From Verrucomicrobiota bacterium (GTDB lineage Bacteria; Verrucomicrobiota; Verrucomicrobiia; Limisphaerales; PALSA-1396): DNA of 64,000 nt. The stretch covers positions 1-64,000 of the forward strand of contig JACQFP010000045.1 of the NCBI GenBank assembly GCA_016200005.1, in the 5' to 3' direction. The notes beneath the pieces are model-generated. The model was not told the origin of the DNA. It made no database searches and saw only the letters and a list, made by a program, of their open reading frames with translations. Below are positions 44,999-54,387 of this stretch, piece by piece. A program made the translations under genes and the position numbers. Numbering within the stretch: position 1 is the stretch's first letter; each line of letters begins with the position of its first letter.

Positions 44999-46520
44999 AC
45001 CCATCTTTGATTCCCGGAACTGGGCCGCGGTGCCATTCCATTTCTGGTCGCTGCTGTTTTTTGTCCTCGGCTGCATGTGGGGGAGTTTCTTGAATGTTTG
45101 CATTTACCGGATGCCGCTGGGCCAGAGCGTCGTTACCCCGCCGTCACATTGTCCGCATTGCAACCACTCGATTCCCTGGTATCTGAACATTCCGCTGGTT
45201 ACCTGGTTGTATTTGCGAGGTAAGTGCAAGAACTGCGGCGCGCCAATTTCAGTGCGGTATTTTCTGGTGGAGTTGTTGACGGGTATCACGTTTTTGGGGT
45301 GCTGGCTGATGTTTGGCGACCGGTCAGCGCTGCTGGCTTTGATTTATTGCCTGCTTCTCGCGGGTTTGATTGTGGCCACGTTCATTGACTTCGAGCACTT
45401 CATCATTCCGGATGAGATCACCATCGGCGGAATCGTGGTGGGGATTCTTTGTTCGTTTGCGGTGCCGATGTTGCACGGCGCCCAGTCGCCGGCGGCGTCG
45501 ATGAAGGAAAGTTTCTTGGGCGCGCTTGTGGGTGGTGGACTGATTTATGGTATTTTGCGCGGAGGAAAGATTCTCTTCGGCAAGCTCAACCTCGACCTTG
45601 ATCCCTGCTCGCGCGTGGTTTTCACCGAAACTGCCCTGCTCGTACCGCCCAAACGTCTCCTGTGGGAACAACTCCTCCAACGCACATCCGGCTGCTTCGC
45701 CTTTCATGCAGAGAAAGTCGAATTGGCCGATCGCTGCCTTCGGGACATCGTCGTCGGCATCTCACACGAAAAGGTTTTCCTCGGCGACGATACCCTCGAC
45801 CGCGCCGCCACGCCGCACCTCGAAGCCGTCGTGGACCGCTACTTGTCGCCTCACGAGACCGCACGCCTGGCTGGCGTGCGCGTGACTCCCTTGCAACTGT
45901 TCGCCGACTGGATACGGTCGCTGTTTGATCTGCTAAGAGGACGGCGCAAGACACACCTTCCACCCGGCGCCCACCTAGTGTTCGATTCTGCCGACGCTTG
46001 GTTCTGCCCCGATCAAATTCCATTCGAAGACCTGTTCTATCGCAAGTCTGACGCCATCCGCTGCGAGGCTAGGCTGGTCAAAACCCAGTTCGACGTTTGG
46101 AGCGACGTGACTTTGCGCTTGTCGCCGGCCGAGTTGAAAATCGGCGAGTCCTCCTACAATCCCGAGACTGTGCCGCACATGGAAGTTGTCACCGACAAAA
46201 TGACCCTGCCACGTGAAGCGATGGGCTTGGGCGACGTGAAATTCATGGCGGCGATCGGCGCGTTCCTCGGTTGGCAGGCGGTAGTTTTTTCGCTGATGGC
46301 GAGTTCACTCCTTGGGGCGGTCGTGGGAGTGACGTTGATTGCGCTCAAGAGGGGAGCCTTGGGCAGCCGCCTGCCGTATGGACCCTACATCGCCGTCGCG
46401 GCAGCACTGTGGATTTTCCTGCCGGCTTACCTGCAGGAAGCCTGGATTTGGAATTTGCGGATGGCGGGCTATCTACTTTTCAGAATTCCGTTGCCGGAGT
46501 CGTCACCGCATGGAATGTAA
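44988..46520 (+). CDS. Prepilin peptidase (A24 family) with a large soluble insert
   Basis: 510 residues from the ATG at 44988, which has GGAGGGG seven bases before it. The N-terminal part has CMWGSFLNVCIYRMPLGQSV and the zinc-type Cys pairs HCPHCNHSIPW and KCKNCGAPIS. The first catalytic Asp is in IDFEHFIIPDEITI. The second is in MGLGDVKFMAAIGAFLGWQA. Between them the protein carries about 210 extra residues of soluble character (from LNLDLDPCSRVVFTETALLV to EMVVTDKMTLPREA-like sequence), where the family usually has only a short loop. It cleaves and may methylate pseudopilins such as the one at 24877-25677. It overlaps aroE. Confidence 0.93.
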   Translation: MGIEPIFDSRNWAAVPFHFWSLLFFVLGCMWGSFLNVCIYRMPLGQSVVTPPSHCPHCNHSIPWYLNIPLVTWLYLRGKCKNCGAPISVRYFLVELLTGITFLGCWLMFGDRSALLALIYCLLLAGLIVATFIDFEHFIIPDEITIGGIVVGILCSFAVPMLHGAQSPAASMKESFLGALVGGGLIYGILRGGKILFGKLNLDLDPCSRVVFTETALLVPPKRLLWEQLLQRTSGCFAFHAEKVELADRCLRDIVVGISHEKVFLGDDTLDRAATPHLEAVVDRYLSPHETARLAGVRVTPLQLFADWIRSLFDLLRGRRKTHLPPGAHLVFDSADAWFCPDQIPFEDLFYRKSDAIRCEARLVKTQFDVWSDVTLRLSPAELKIGESSYNPETVPHMEVVTDKMTLPREAMGLGDVKFMAAIGAFLGWQAVVFSLMASSLLGAVVGVTLIALKRGALGSRLPYGPYIAVAAALWIFLPAYLQEAWIWNLRMAGYLLFRIPLPESSPHGM

Positions 46521-46682
46521 AATCGTTTCAACTCGAACTTTTGACGGCTCTGAACCAACCGCGTCAGCCGGTTTCGCTACACTGCGTCCTTCATCCCGGT
46601 GGGGCGAGGGAAGTGCGGCGTCGGCTCGCCGGGAAACGTTGACTCGCTTCAAATTAACATCCACATTTTTCGCGTCATTTTC

Positions 46683-47462
46683 TCAGACCCATTCGGCAGA
46701 CATTTTTCCCGCTGCGTATCCCGGCTTGAGACGACAGCATTCGACTCTTGGTAACAAAGTCCGGTCGAACGGGTGAACAGGCTGTGGGTGCAGCGCGCAT
46801 CGGATTTGCGGTGGATCGCAACCAAACCCGCAAGCGAGTATCCCGGACACGGGGTTGCGTGCATAGTTCATCCAGCCGTCTTTCAAGGGCTTGAGAAAAG
46901 CCGCCGAGCGCAACTTGGTTGAGAGGTAGTCGTCGCCTACCAACTCACCCGTGGCGGCGTCGAGTTTCTGAGTAATCAACGTCTGGCCGGTCAAAAGCAG
47001 TTGCACATGTTTTCGGTCGAAGCAAAGATAGGATGCTTGGAAATGAAAAGTACCGACGGCCAAGAGCACGGGATAACCGAGGTTCGAACACTGTCGCGTC
47101 TTTTCCTTTGATGCGTGGAAGATCGCATCATTCAGCGGCCCGATCCCCGAAAAGTTGGTTAGGTGCGTTAAACCAGTTTGCTCTGCTGTCTTCTCCATCG
47201 AAACGCAAGTGACCTCGACGAAGAATAACTTGTCTCCTTGCGAGCAGCGAAGATCTGGCGATTGTCTTTTTCCGTCCAGTGTCTCGTTCGGTTCGGCGTG
47301 GTTCCCGTTTTCTTCGAGAAGACGCCGCACCGCTGCCACGCACATAGCGGCTTCAGGATTATGCTTCTTCAGTTTTTCCCAGTTGCAGCCGAATTGCGGG
47401 TTGAATTGACCCAACCACGAACGATGCTCGCCAATGAGCTTGGGATCAGGTATGAATGTCAT
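46683..47462 (-). CDS. Uncharacterised protein with a PD-(D/E)XK-like motif
   Basis: 259 residues, not recognised by name. A motif QSPDLRCSQGDKLFFVEVTC (about residues 67-86) has the spacing of a PD-(D/E)XK nuclease core, D70 ... E83-V-T85, but the usual Lys is Thr, so activity is uncertain. The C-terminal part is Cys-rich (GILACGFGCDPPQIRCALH). Its ATG overlaps the stop of the kinase gene in an ATGA arrangement, so translation is likely coupled. Base composition is slightly lower in GC than the neighbours, which may mark transfer. A fold role other than nuclease cannot be excluded. Confidence 0.65.
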   Translation of the reverse strand: MTFIPDPKLIGEHRSWLGQFNPQFGCNWEKLKKHNPEAAMCVAAVRRLLEENGNHAEPNETLDGKRQSPDLRCSQGDKLFFVEVTCVSMEKTAEQTGLTHLTNFSGIGPLNDAIFHASKEKTRQCSNLGYPVLLAVGTFHFQASYLCFDRKHVQLLLTGQTLITQKLDAATGELVGDDYLSTKLRSAAFLKPLKDGWMNYARNPVSGILACGFGCDPPQIRCALHPQPVHPFDRTLLPRVECCRLKPGYAAGKMSAEWV

Positions 47463-49615
47463 TGGCCTCTTGTCAGGTCTTGAAGGCGCTGCCGGGCAAG
47501 CGCGATCAATTTCACATCATCTGCAGGTGACAATTGGACAAACTTCCGATAACTACTGATCGCTTCTTCCCCCCGACCAACGGCATCCAACGCGGCACCC
47601 ATGCCCATCCAACCCTTCGCGTTAAGCGGGTCAATCGCCAAGGCCTTGTCGTAGCAGCCGATCGCCTCTCCGTGGCGACCGAGTACACAGAGCGCGATGC
47701 CCTTGTTGTACCATGCGTTCGCGTTTCGTGGTTCAGTCGCCAGCGCCTTGTCGCAGCATTGAATACCCTCTTCGTAGCGACGGAGTGCAAAGAGCGTGTT
47801 GCCTTTGTTGTACCAGGCGGCCGCGCAGCGTGAGTCAATTGCCAGCGCCTTGTCGAAGCATCCGATTGCCTCCGTGTGCCGACCGAGGCCATCAAGCGCG
47901 CCCCCCTTGTTAATCCAAGCGGGAGCGGAGTATGGGTCAATGGCCAGGGCCTTGTCGTGGCAGTAGATCGCTTCTTCGTGCTGCCCAAGGTCATTGAGAG
48001 CGTTACCTTTGGTGTACCAGGCAGGTGCGAAGAGAGGATCCATCTCAAGTGCCTTGTCATAGCAGCCGATCGCCTCATTGTGCCGACAAAGGGCACGGAG
48101 AACGTTGCCCTTATTGACCCAAGTCCCACCATGACGCCGGTCAATCGCCAGCGCTTTGTCGTAGCAGGCGATCGCTTCTTCGTGTCGCCTTAAGGCATGG
48201 AGGCCGTTGCCCTTGTTGTCCCATACGCGCGCGTTTCGCGGGTCAGTCGCCAGCGCCTTGTCGAAACACCCATTAGCCTCCTCGTGCCGACCGAGAGCAC
48301 AAAGCACGTTGCCCATGTTGTTCCAAGCGGAAGCGTCTCGCGAGTCGATTGCCAGCGCTTTGTCGAAGCACCCAATCGCCTCCTCGTGCTGACCGAGGGC
48401 TTCGAGGACCCCGCCCTTGTTAACCCAAACTTTGGCGTTTTGCGAGTCAATCGCCAACGCCTTATCGAAACACTCAATCGCTTCATCGTATCGGCCAAGG
48501 GCATCAAGGGCACCGCCTTTGTTGTTCCAGGAAATTACCGTCCACTCTTCCAGCTTCGGGATCTCGAGCTTCTTTCCAGTCCTACGCTCCCAAATCGGCT
48601 CCAGCACATCGCGCAATTCTTCAAAACTGCCGTAGCGCTCCGAGGGCTTGGGTTGTAGGCATCGCTCGATCACTGACTCCAAAGAACCTCCCACCCGCGT
48701 CACACAATTCGCCATTTGCTGCTCGTAGATCCCTAGCAAATAGCCTCCCATATCACCGCGGTAGGCCACCAGAAACGGTGGCACCCGACTCCCGGCAGCC
48801 ATCTGCCACAACACCAAGCCGAGGCTATAAATGTCGCTCCTTCTGTCCGACGAGTCTCCACGTAACACCTCGGGCGGAATATATCCGGGCGTTCCGCACA
48901 GCTTCCTACCATGTGTCTCGATCAGGCTAAACCCGAAGCTTAAGTCGCTACCAAGCGCGGCCAGCATTGCACAGTGCCCGTTTCGCAGGCGCCAAGCCGC
49001 TTCCGCAGCCGACGCTAATCCAAAATCGCTAATCTTCAGGATTCCATCGCGGGTGATAAGAATGTTCGCGGGTTTAATGTCGCGGTGACATTCAATCCCA
49101 CGCGAATTCGCGTGTTCCATGCCCATGCAAAACTCGATCCCCCACTTCAGAATCTGGTTCGTATCTAGCCGTCCGTCTGCATGAGCAAGGTGGTCAGCTA
49201 GGCTCACCCGACCTTCGGCATCGGGGGCGATGTAGTCCATCGACACAAACAACCGACCAAACGCCTCTTCGACCCAGCGTGCGGCCAGAATGAATGGATG
49301 TTCCTCCAGATTCACCCATAAAAGGGCTTCCTTTTTGAATGCCTCGCGAGCGGTTGGATTAGCGAGCAATTCGTCACGGAAGGTTTTCAAGGCGCACACC
49401 TCGTGTGTATCACGGCAATACACGAGGAGAACGACGCCGAAGCCACCTTTCCCCAAAGTGCCAAGAACCTCAAACTTGCCCCCAATCACATCGCCCTTCG
49501 TGTAAAGTTCCGGTTCTTGCCGTTGAGGCTCGTTGCTCGATGCCGCATTAACGAGTTGATCACTTTCACGCGGTTCTAGGTTCTTGCCAAAGAGTTTGCC
49601 GAAGAAGCTTTTCAT
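47459..49615 (-). CDS. Serine/threonine protein kinase with ten TPR repeats
   Basis: 718 residues. The Hanks-type kinase domain (about residues 45-330) shows GTLGKGGFGVVLL, the Lys in CALKTFRDELLA, HRDIKPANILITRD with the catalytic Asp169, ISDFGLASAAEA, CGTPGYIPPEVLRGDSSDRR and SLGLVLWQMAAG. From about residue 351 to 690 there are ten TPR units of 34 residues, each like AWNNMGNVLCALGRHEEAN followed by GCFDKALATDPRNA. No transmembrane helix is seen, so it is cytosolic. The stop codon overlaps the next gene. The TPR array would be the partner- or substrate-binding arm. Confidence 0.95.
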   Translation of the reverse strand: MKSFFGKLFGKNLEPRESDQLVNAASSNEPQRQEPELYTKGDVIGGKFEVLGTLGKGGFGVVLLVYCRDTHEVCALKTFRDELLANPTAREAFKKEALLWVNLEEHPFILAARWVEEAFGRLFVSMDYIAPDAEGRVSLADHLAHADGRLDTNQILKWGIEFCMGMEHANSRGIECHRDIKPANILITRDGILKISDFGLASAAEAAWRLRNGHCAMLAALGSDLSFGFSLIETHGRKLCGTPGYIPPEVLRGDSSDRRSDIYSLGLVLWQMAAGSRVPPFLVAYRGDMGGYLLGIYEQQMANCVTRVGGSLESVIERCLQPKPSERYGSFEELRDVLEPIWERRTGKKLEIPKLEEWTVISWNNKGGALDALGRYDEAIECFDKALAIDSQNAKVWVNKGGVLEALGQHEEAIGCFDKALAIDSRDASAWNNMGNVLCALGRHEEANGCFDKALATDPRNARVWDNKGNGLHALRRHEEAIACYDKALAIDRRHGGTWVNKGNVLRALCRHNEAIGCYDKALEMDPLFAPAWYTKGNALNDLGQHEEAIYCHDKALAIDPYSAPAWINKGGALDGLGRHTEAIGCFDKALAIDSRCAAAWYNKGNTLFALRRYEEGIQCCDKALATEPRNANAWYNKGIALCVLGRHGEAIGCYDKALAIDPLNAKGWMGMGAALDAVGRGEEAISSYRKFVQLSPADDVKLIALARQRLQDLTRGQ
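47545..48565. repeat. Ten tandem 102-base units encoding the TPR array
   Basis: Each 34-codon unit begins near a TGG-xxx-AAC-AAG-GG codon set and includes CCTTGTCG (complement). Units share many DNA blocks such as CGCCAGCGCCTTGTCG but are not identical. This is a coding repeat, not a CRISPR or satellite. Confidence 0.9.
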
Positions 49616-49720
49616 GCCAGCAACACGTTTAGCATTGTTTTGCGTCGAGCGTCAAAACAGTGACTGCGTTTTTCTGTGGTTCATGGCAGCGAAGTCGTTT
49701 TTATCGACACCAAAATCAGT

Positions 49721-50800
49721 TCACCCACACTGCGCTTTATGCCTTAAGGCGTGATCCACGAGCACAAGGGCGGTCATGGCTTCGACCATCGGGACGGCGC
49801 GCGGGAGAACACAAGGATCATGACGACCGCGGGCTTTGATTTTTGTGTTTTGAAATTTTTCATCCACTGTTTCCTGTTCATGCATGACGGTAGCGGTCGG
49901 TTTGAAGGCCACACGAAAGTAGATCGTCTGCCCGTTGGAGATGCCGCCTTGAATGCCGCCGGAGCGGTTGCTGGTCGTAACGGCTTTGCCCGCTTTGGCG
50001 CGGAACGGATCATTGTGCTCGGTGCCAGTCAGCAAGATGCCTTCGAAACCTGAACCGATGTCGAAACCTTTTGACGCCGGCAGACTCAACATACCTTTGC
50101 CGAGGTCGGCTTCGAGTCGATCAAAGACCGGCTCGCCCCAACCGGGCGGCACGCCGCGCGCCACTCCTTCAACAATGCCGCCGACGCTGTCGCCGTCCTT
50201 GCGCATCTTTTCAATGAGCCGAATCATCTTCTCCGCGGTTGGCTGATCCGGACAACGAACGATGCTGGCTTCGATCTCGTCGGCTTTCACGGTTTCAGGG
50301 TTCACCTCAGCAATGAGGCGTTGGACTTGTTTGACGTAGGCGAGGATTTCGACGCCGTAGCGCTCGCGCAGAATTTTTTTTGCGATGGCCCCGGCAGCAA
50401 CGCGGCCGATGGTTTCGCGGGCGCTGGTGCGTCCGCCGCCCGGCCAGGCCCGGATGCCGAATTTGGCGAAGTAAGTGTAGTCCGCGTGTGAGGGGCGGAA
50501 CTTGGTGGCCATTTCTTCGTAGGCTTCGGGACGCGCATCCTCATTTCGCACCATCATACTGATCGGTGTGCCGAGGGTCTTACCCTCGAAAGTGCCGGAG
50601 AGGATTTGCACGGTGTCGGATTCTTTGCGCGGCGAAACGATTTTTGATTGACCGGGCCGGCGGCGATTCAAGTCCGGCTGGATATCGGCTTCGTTCAGTT
50701 CGAGACGCGGCGGGCAACCATCCACGACGACGCCCACACCGCCGCCGTGCGATTCGCCCCAGGTCGTGATGCGGAAAAGCTGACCGAACGTGTTCGCCAT
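49721..50800 (-). CDS. aroC: Chorismate synthase AroC
   Basis: 359 residues from [20 protein letters not shown]. The last enzyme of the shikimate pathway, needing reduced FMN. Family signatures are [95 protein letters not shown]-like sequence (here [16 protein letters not shown]) and [20 protein letters not shown]. The upstream 18 codons of the open frame show no family similarity. Length is normal. Confidence 0.98.
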   Translation of the reverse strand: MANTFGQLFRITTWGESHGGGVGVVVDGCPPRLELNEADIQPDLNRRRPGQSKIVSPRKESDTVQILSGTFEGKTLGTPISMMVRNEDARPEAYEEMATKFRPSHADYTYFAKFGIRAWPGGGRTSARETIGRVAAGAIAKKILRERYGVEILAYVKQVQRLIAEVNPETVKADEIEASIVRCPDQPTAEKMIRLIEKMRKDGDSVGGIVEGVARGVPPGWGEPVFDRLEADLGKGMLSLPASKGFDIGSGFEGILLTGTEHNDPFRAKAGKAVTTSNRSGGIQGGISNGQTIYFRVAFKPTATVMHEQETVDEKFQNTKIKARGRHDPCVLPRAVPMVEAMTALVLVDHALRHKAQCG

Positions 50801-50896
50801 GCGGAGAGAGTGGAGCAAAAAGCTGGCCGGGTCAAACCTGTCGTGGCGCGGCAATTCGCCGTGGGCGCAACTATGACCCTACCACGGGCCACGAAG

Positions 50897-50961
50897 AACA
50901 CCCTGAAGGGTGGACACCGAACTGTCGCGGCCTTGCTTGGTGTCCACCCTTTAGGGTGTTG
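50897..50961. repeat. Long-arm inverted repeat (CACCCTGAAGGGTGGACACC)
   Basis: ACACCCTGAAGGGTGGACACC at 50898-50918 is mirrored by GGTGTCCACCCTTTAGGGTGT at 50939-50959 around a 20-base spacer. Each arm is also internally palindromic. It lies between the aroC start region and the 3' end of the next minus-strand gene. Confidence 0.85.
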
Positions 50962-51027
50962 CAGCGGCACCAAGCGAATGTGGCTGTGTGAAGATTCTCC
51001 AATTCGCCGTCCAGCCGGAAGCCGACG

Positions 51028-54000
51028 CTACGGAACCAGGGAGACGCGGTAAAAGCGCTGTGTCTCCGGGTCAATGATGTCGAGCTTGGTGGCGGTGTCA
51101 CTGATGGCCGTGACGTCGCCGCTAAGATCATTCCACGTGAGATCGTCGAGGTTGGTCTTATATTGCACGCGGTAGGTTTTTCCGGCGATGGCAGTCCAGG
51201 TGAGCGTGACGCTGTCGTTGGTTCTGGAAATACTGACGAGCGGACGAGTTACAACGGTGACCGTGAATGATTTCGCATCGCTCAACGGGGGCGTGCCATC
51301 GTCTGTGACCACGACCGTGATGATGTTGGTGGCTGGGCTTTGATCATCGGTCGGTGTCCAAGTGAACAAACCGTTCGTTGGATTCATCGTGGCGCCGTTT
51401 GGTGCGTTGGTGAGACTGAATGTGAGTGTCTCTTGGGGGAGGTCCACGTCGGTGGCGGTGTTGGTGATGGTCAGGGTGCTCTGCGCGTGCATGATCTGGT
51501 CGGGGATGGGTGTCAACACCGGCGCATTATTCACGGGAGTGACGGTGATGGTGAAAGTCTGGGCGGGACTGGTGTCGCTGCCGCCATTGTTCGTGCCGCC
51601 ATTGTCATGGAGTTGAACGGTCAAGGTGGCGGTGCCGTTGGCGTTTGTGGCTGGGGCGAAGGTGAGTGTGCCGTTGGAGGCGATGGATGGCTGCGTCGAA
51701 AACAATGCGGGGGAATCGTTCGTCACCACGAAATCCAATATCTGACTGGATTCATCCGGTGGACCGGCGCTGATCGCTGTAGCCCAACCTGTGACGGTTT
51801 GCGCTCCAGAATCTTCCGGAACGGATTGATCAGCGCCTTTGACGAAGCTCGGTGCGTCATTTACCGGAATGACGGTAAGAGCAAAATTGTCGCTGGCAGT
51901 GCCGCCGTTGGTGTCGGTGACTGTGATTGTGATGGTCGCCGTTCCGTTTTGATCGGGCGCGGGAGTGATGGTGACGGTTCGGTTGGAGCCGGCTCCGCCA
52001 AAAACGATGTTTGTGCCTGGCACAAGGTTGGTGTTTGAAGAACTGGCGGAGAGAGTCAAGCTGACGGCCGGAGTCTCCGTATCGCTGACCGTGAATGCAA
52101 TTAGGCTCGTGGGTATGTCTTCCAATGTGGATTGGTTGGTGATGCTGGAAATAACCGGAGGTGTGTTGTTGCTGCTGAGTATCGTCAGTATGCCGGTGGA
52201 ACTCGTGGCGCTTTGTCCATCAGGGTTTGTGACCGTAATTGTTCGCGCGCCAATGGGCGCGGCTGGAGAAACACTGAGGTTAAGAGTGACATTGGTCGGA
52301 TTGTTAAAGGTGACCGAAGCGACCGTGATACCACCACCGTTGACGATGGCTGAAAGACGGTTGGAAAATCCATTGCCGGGATCGTAAAACCCGGATCCAC
52401 TCACCGAATTTCCAGTTACGGCGACACTGATGTTTGATGAACCGGCGGAGAGAGAGGGGGGATTACAACTGGCGGGTGTCGCTGGCGGAGGCGCGAGGAG
52501 CTTGACGACTTGAACAGCGTAAGAATTCTGAGCGTTGCAGAATTCCTGGATGGTCCACATCGTCATGTCGTCGGCCGGATCAAGGCTCGTGTAGGAATAA
52601 TCACCCCAACGGCGGCCGCTCGAGCCACCCGGATCGCTGGGCGGGTTATAGTCGCTTGCGCTGGCCGTATAGAGTACGGGAGTTTGCGTGGTTCCGAGCG
52701 GGTCTCCGGCAAGTCGGCCCACGGTGCCTGCGTTGATACGCTCGTTGGCACCGGCGAGGCTGAAGCCCATCGCGGCGTGTCCCTGACCCGAAACCATGAC
52801 GGTGCCCATCCAGTAATTGCGCTGGTCCGTGGTATTGCCGGCGGAAGGTTGGAAGACGGTTCCCGACTGCAACAGACTGGGCGTCTGTCCGGTGGCTATC
52901 CCCTGCAATTCATACCAACGGACGGCCATTCTGGTGTCGGTGCCGCTGGAAGCACCTGTATTGTCCACGGCGATGTTTTCGGAAGTCCACAATCTGCCAT
53001 TGCGAAAGTGCGCCGCGAGAAGTCGATAATCCAGGCCGTCGAGGTAGCCGGCCGTCCCGCCTGTGTTACCCAGATGCGGGACGTTGATGGTGGCGCCGTT
53101 CAGAGGGATGGTGATGTCGATGTTATCGGAGATCAATGGCGTGCCACCGGGATCGCTGACGCGGCGCAACTCCAGCAATCCATAGAAGCGGCTGTTGACA
53201 CCGATGAAGTAACCTTCGGTCGCGGCGGGATCGTAGTTGTCAACGCCTTGAGGCGTGAACGGCCCGCCGCTGTTGCCGTGCGGAATCAGATCGCGGAACG
53301 CCGTCACGACAATCGGGCCGGCGCCCAGAACGGAGCTTTTTCTCACGACAAACGCAGTCGTGTTGGCGAATGACGATCTCAATCCGCGCGAGCCAAACAG
53401 GTTCACGCCGATATAAAGCGCGTTGGCATCGACGCCGAGCGTCGGGTAATCCGCAAATTCGCCCGTGTCCCCGGCCGGCGAAACCAGATCATGTTGAAAG
53501 AAGAAAAACGTCCAGACCGTGGAAGAAGTGAGAACGCCGCCATTGCTGACGGCAATGAGCACCCGGTTGGGCAAGTTGCCAGCCTGACCGGGCACATCAA
53601 TGATGATAACGATCCACCGGCCGGAAAGACGATCGTATCGAATTCGTGGATCGCTGGTGAAGTTGTTGGCGGCGGGTGGCGTCATCACGGAATTGAAGAA
53701 GTTGTCCATGTCCGCATTGAGCACGCCATCGGCGAGGCCGGTGCTTTTGTTGAAGGTGCGGAGGCGTCCGTTCACAGCCACCACAAACTGGGACGGGCCG
53801 GCCGCGCCCATCGAATCCGGAGGGAACGCGCCGGTGTCGTTAAGGGTGGCGCCCGTAAAATTGATCGACAACGTTTGTGGCGTGTTAGGCGAGGCGGGGC
53901 CGTCGGCAGGACTTCCGACAGCCGGCCAACTGGCCACATCCGGTGACTCCGGATTCTGCTGAAGGTTTTGGAAGTCTGGACGGAAGCGCGGTAATCTTCT

Positions 54001-54225
54001 TTGCGAGGTAGCGGAAGCGTCCGGCCTGCTCTCTCGCGCCATGATGTCGGCATTGCGCTCCTGGATGCCACGTGATCCGATCCACGGCGTGCCGGGCGCA
54101 AAACCTGCCGGGATGGTGTTTTGCTCAGCGCCCGCCACCGCGCTGAAGGAGGCGAGCAAAAGGAATGATAGGAGACCGATGATACTTTTCTCCTGGATCC
54201 GATTACTTGGTGGGAGGTGATACAT
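51028..54225 (-). CDS. Secreted protein with cadherin-like/VCBS repeats and shared C-terminal module
   Basis: About 1,065 residues from MYHLPPSNRIQEKSIIGLLS with signal peptide (LLSFLLLASFSAVAGA). An N-terminal region of about 550 residues (FPPDSMGAAGPSQFVVAVNG, SDPRIRYDRLSGRWIVIIID, AGDTGEFADYPTLGVDANAL) resembles a propeller-like extracellular domain. An IPT/Ig-type segment and four cadherin- or VCBS-like units follow (ISSITNQSTLEDIPTSLIAF, TITITVTDTNGGTASDNFAL, PVNDAPSFVKGADQSVPEDS). The end is YRVQYKTNLDDLTWNDLSGD then FYRVSLVP. It resembles the end of the giant protein at 33998-37894. Probably cell-surface or secreted; the function is unknown. Confidence 0.82.
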   Translation of the reverse strand: MYHLPPSNRIQEKSIIGLLSFLLLASFSAVAGAEQNTIPAGFAPGTPWIGSRGIQERNADIMARESRPDASATSQRRLPRFRPDFQNLQQNPESPDVASWPAVGSPADGPASPNTPQTLSINFTGATLNDTGAFPPDSMGAAGPSQFVVAVNGRLRTFNKSTGLADGVLNADMDNFFNSVMTPPAANNFTSDPRIRYDRLSGRWIVIIIDVPGQAGNLPNRVLIAVSNGGVLTSSTVWTFFFFQHDLVSPAGDTGEFADYPTLGVDANALYIGVNLFGSRGLRSSFANTTAFVVRKSSVLGAGPIVVTAFRDLIPHGNSGGPFTPQGVDNYDPAATEGYFIGVNSRFYGLLELRRVSDPGGTPLISDNIDITIPLNGATINVPHLGNTGGTAGYLDGLDYRLLAAHFRNGRLWTSENIAVDNTGASSGTDTRMAVRWYELQGIATGQTPSLLQSGTVFQPSAGNTTDQRNYWMGTVMVSGQGHAAMGFSLAGANERINAGTVGRLAGDPLGTTQTPVLYTASASDYNPPSDPGGSSGRRWGDYSYTSLDPADDMTMWTIQEFCNAQNSYAVQVVKLLAPPPATPASCNPPSLSAGSSNISVAVTGNSVSGSGFYDPGNGFSNRLSAIVNGGGITVASVTFNNPTNVTLNLSVSPAAPIGARTITVTNPDGQSATSSTGILTILSSNNTPPVISSITNQSTLEDIPTSLIAFTVSDTETPAVSLTLSASSSNTNLVPGTNIVFGGAGSNRTVTITPAPDQNGTATITITVTDTNGGTASDNFALTVIPVNDAPSFVKGADQSVPEDSGAQTVTGWATAISAGPPDESSQILDFVVTNDSPALFSTQPSIASNGTLTFAPATNANGTATLTVQLHDNGGTNNGGSDTSPAQTFTITVTPVNNAPVLTPIPDQIMHAQSTLTITNTATDVDLPQETLTFSLTNAPNGATMNPTNGLFTWTPTDDQSPATNIITVVVTDDGTPPLSDAKSFTVTVVTRPLVSISRTNDSVTLTWTAIAGKTYRVQYKTNLDDLTWNDLSGDVTAISDTATKLDIIDPETQRFYRVSLVP

Positions 54226-54387
54226 AAGAAAGTTTGGCCATTTGACGTCGCCTACCGTAGGTGCTCGCAACCAAATGTTCAAGCCTGCGTTCGAGCCGGC
54301 TCTGCGCGCCCGGGGGAATCATAGGAATTGGCTCGCAGGTGGCGCTATCATTCGTTAATCTTCAGCCTGAATTGACGAGGCGACATT

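Noticed and set aside
43976-45103. Long open frame opposite aroE
   Set aside because: It is the mirror of a well-supported aroE gene in GC-rich DNA and shows no domain.
47545-48565. Regular 102-base spaced repeat resembling a CRISPR or satellite array
   Set aside because: The units are codon-sized (34 codons) and encode TPR motifs in the kinase gene; there are no unique spacers.
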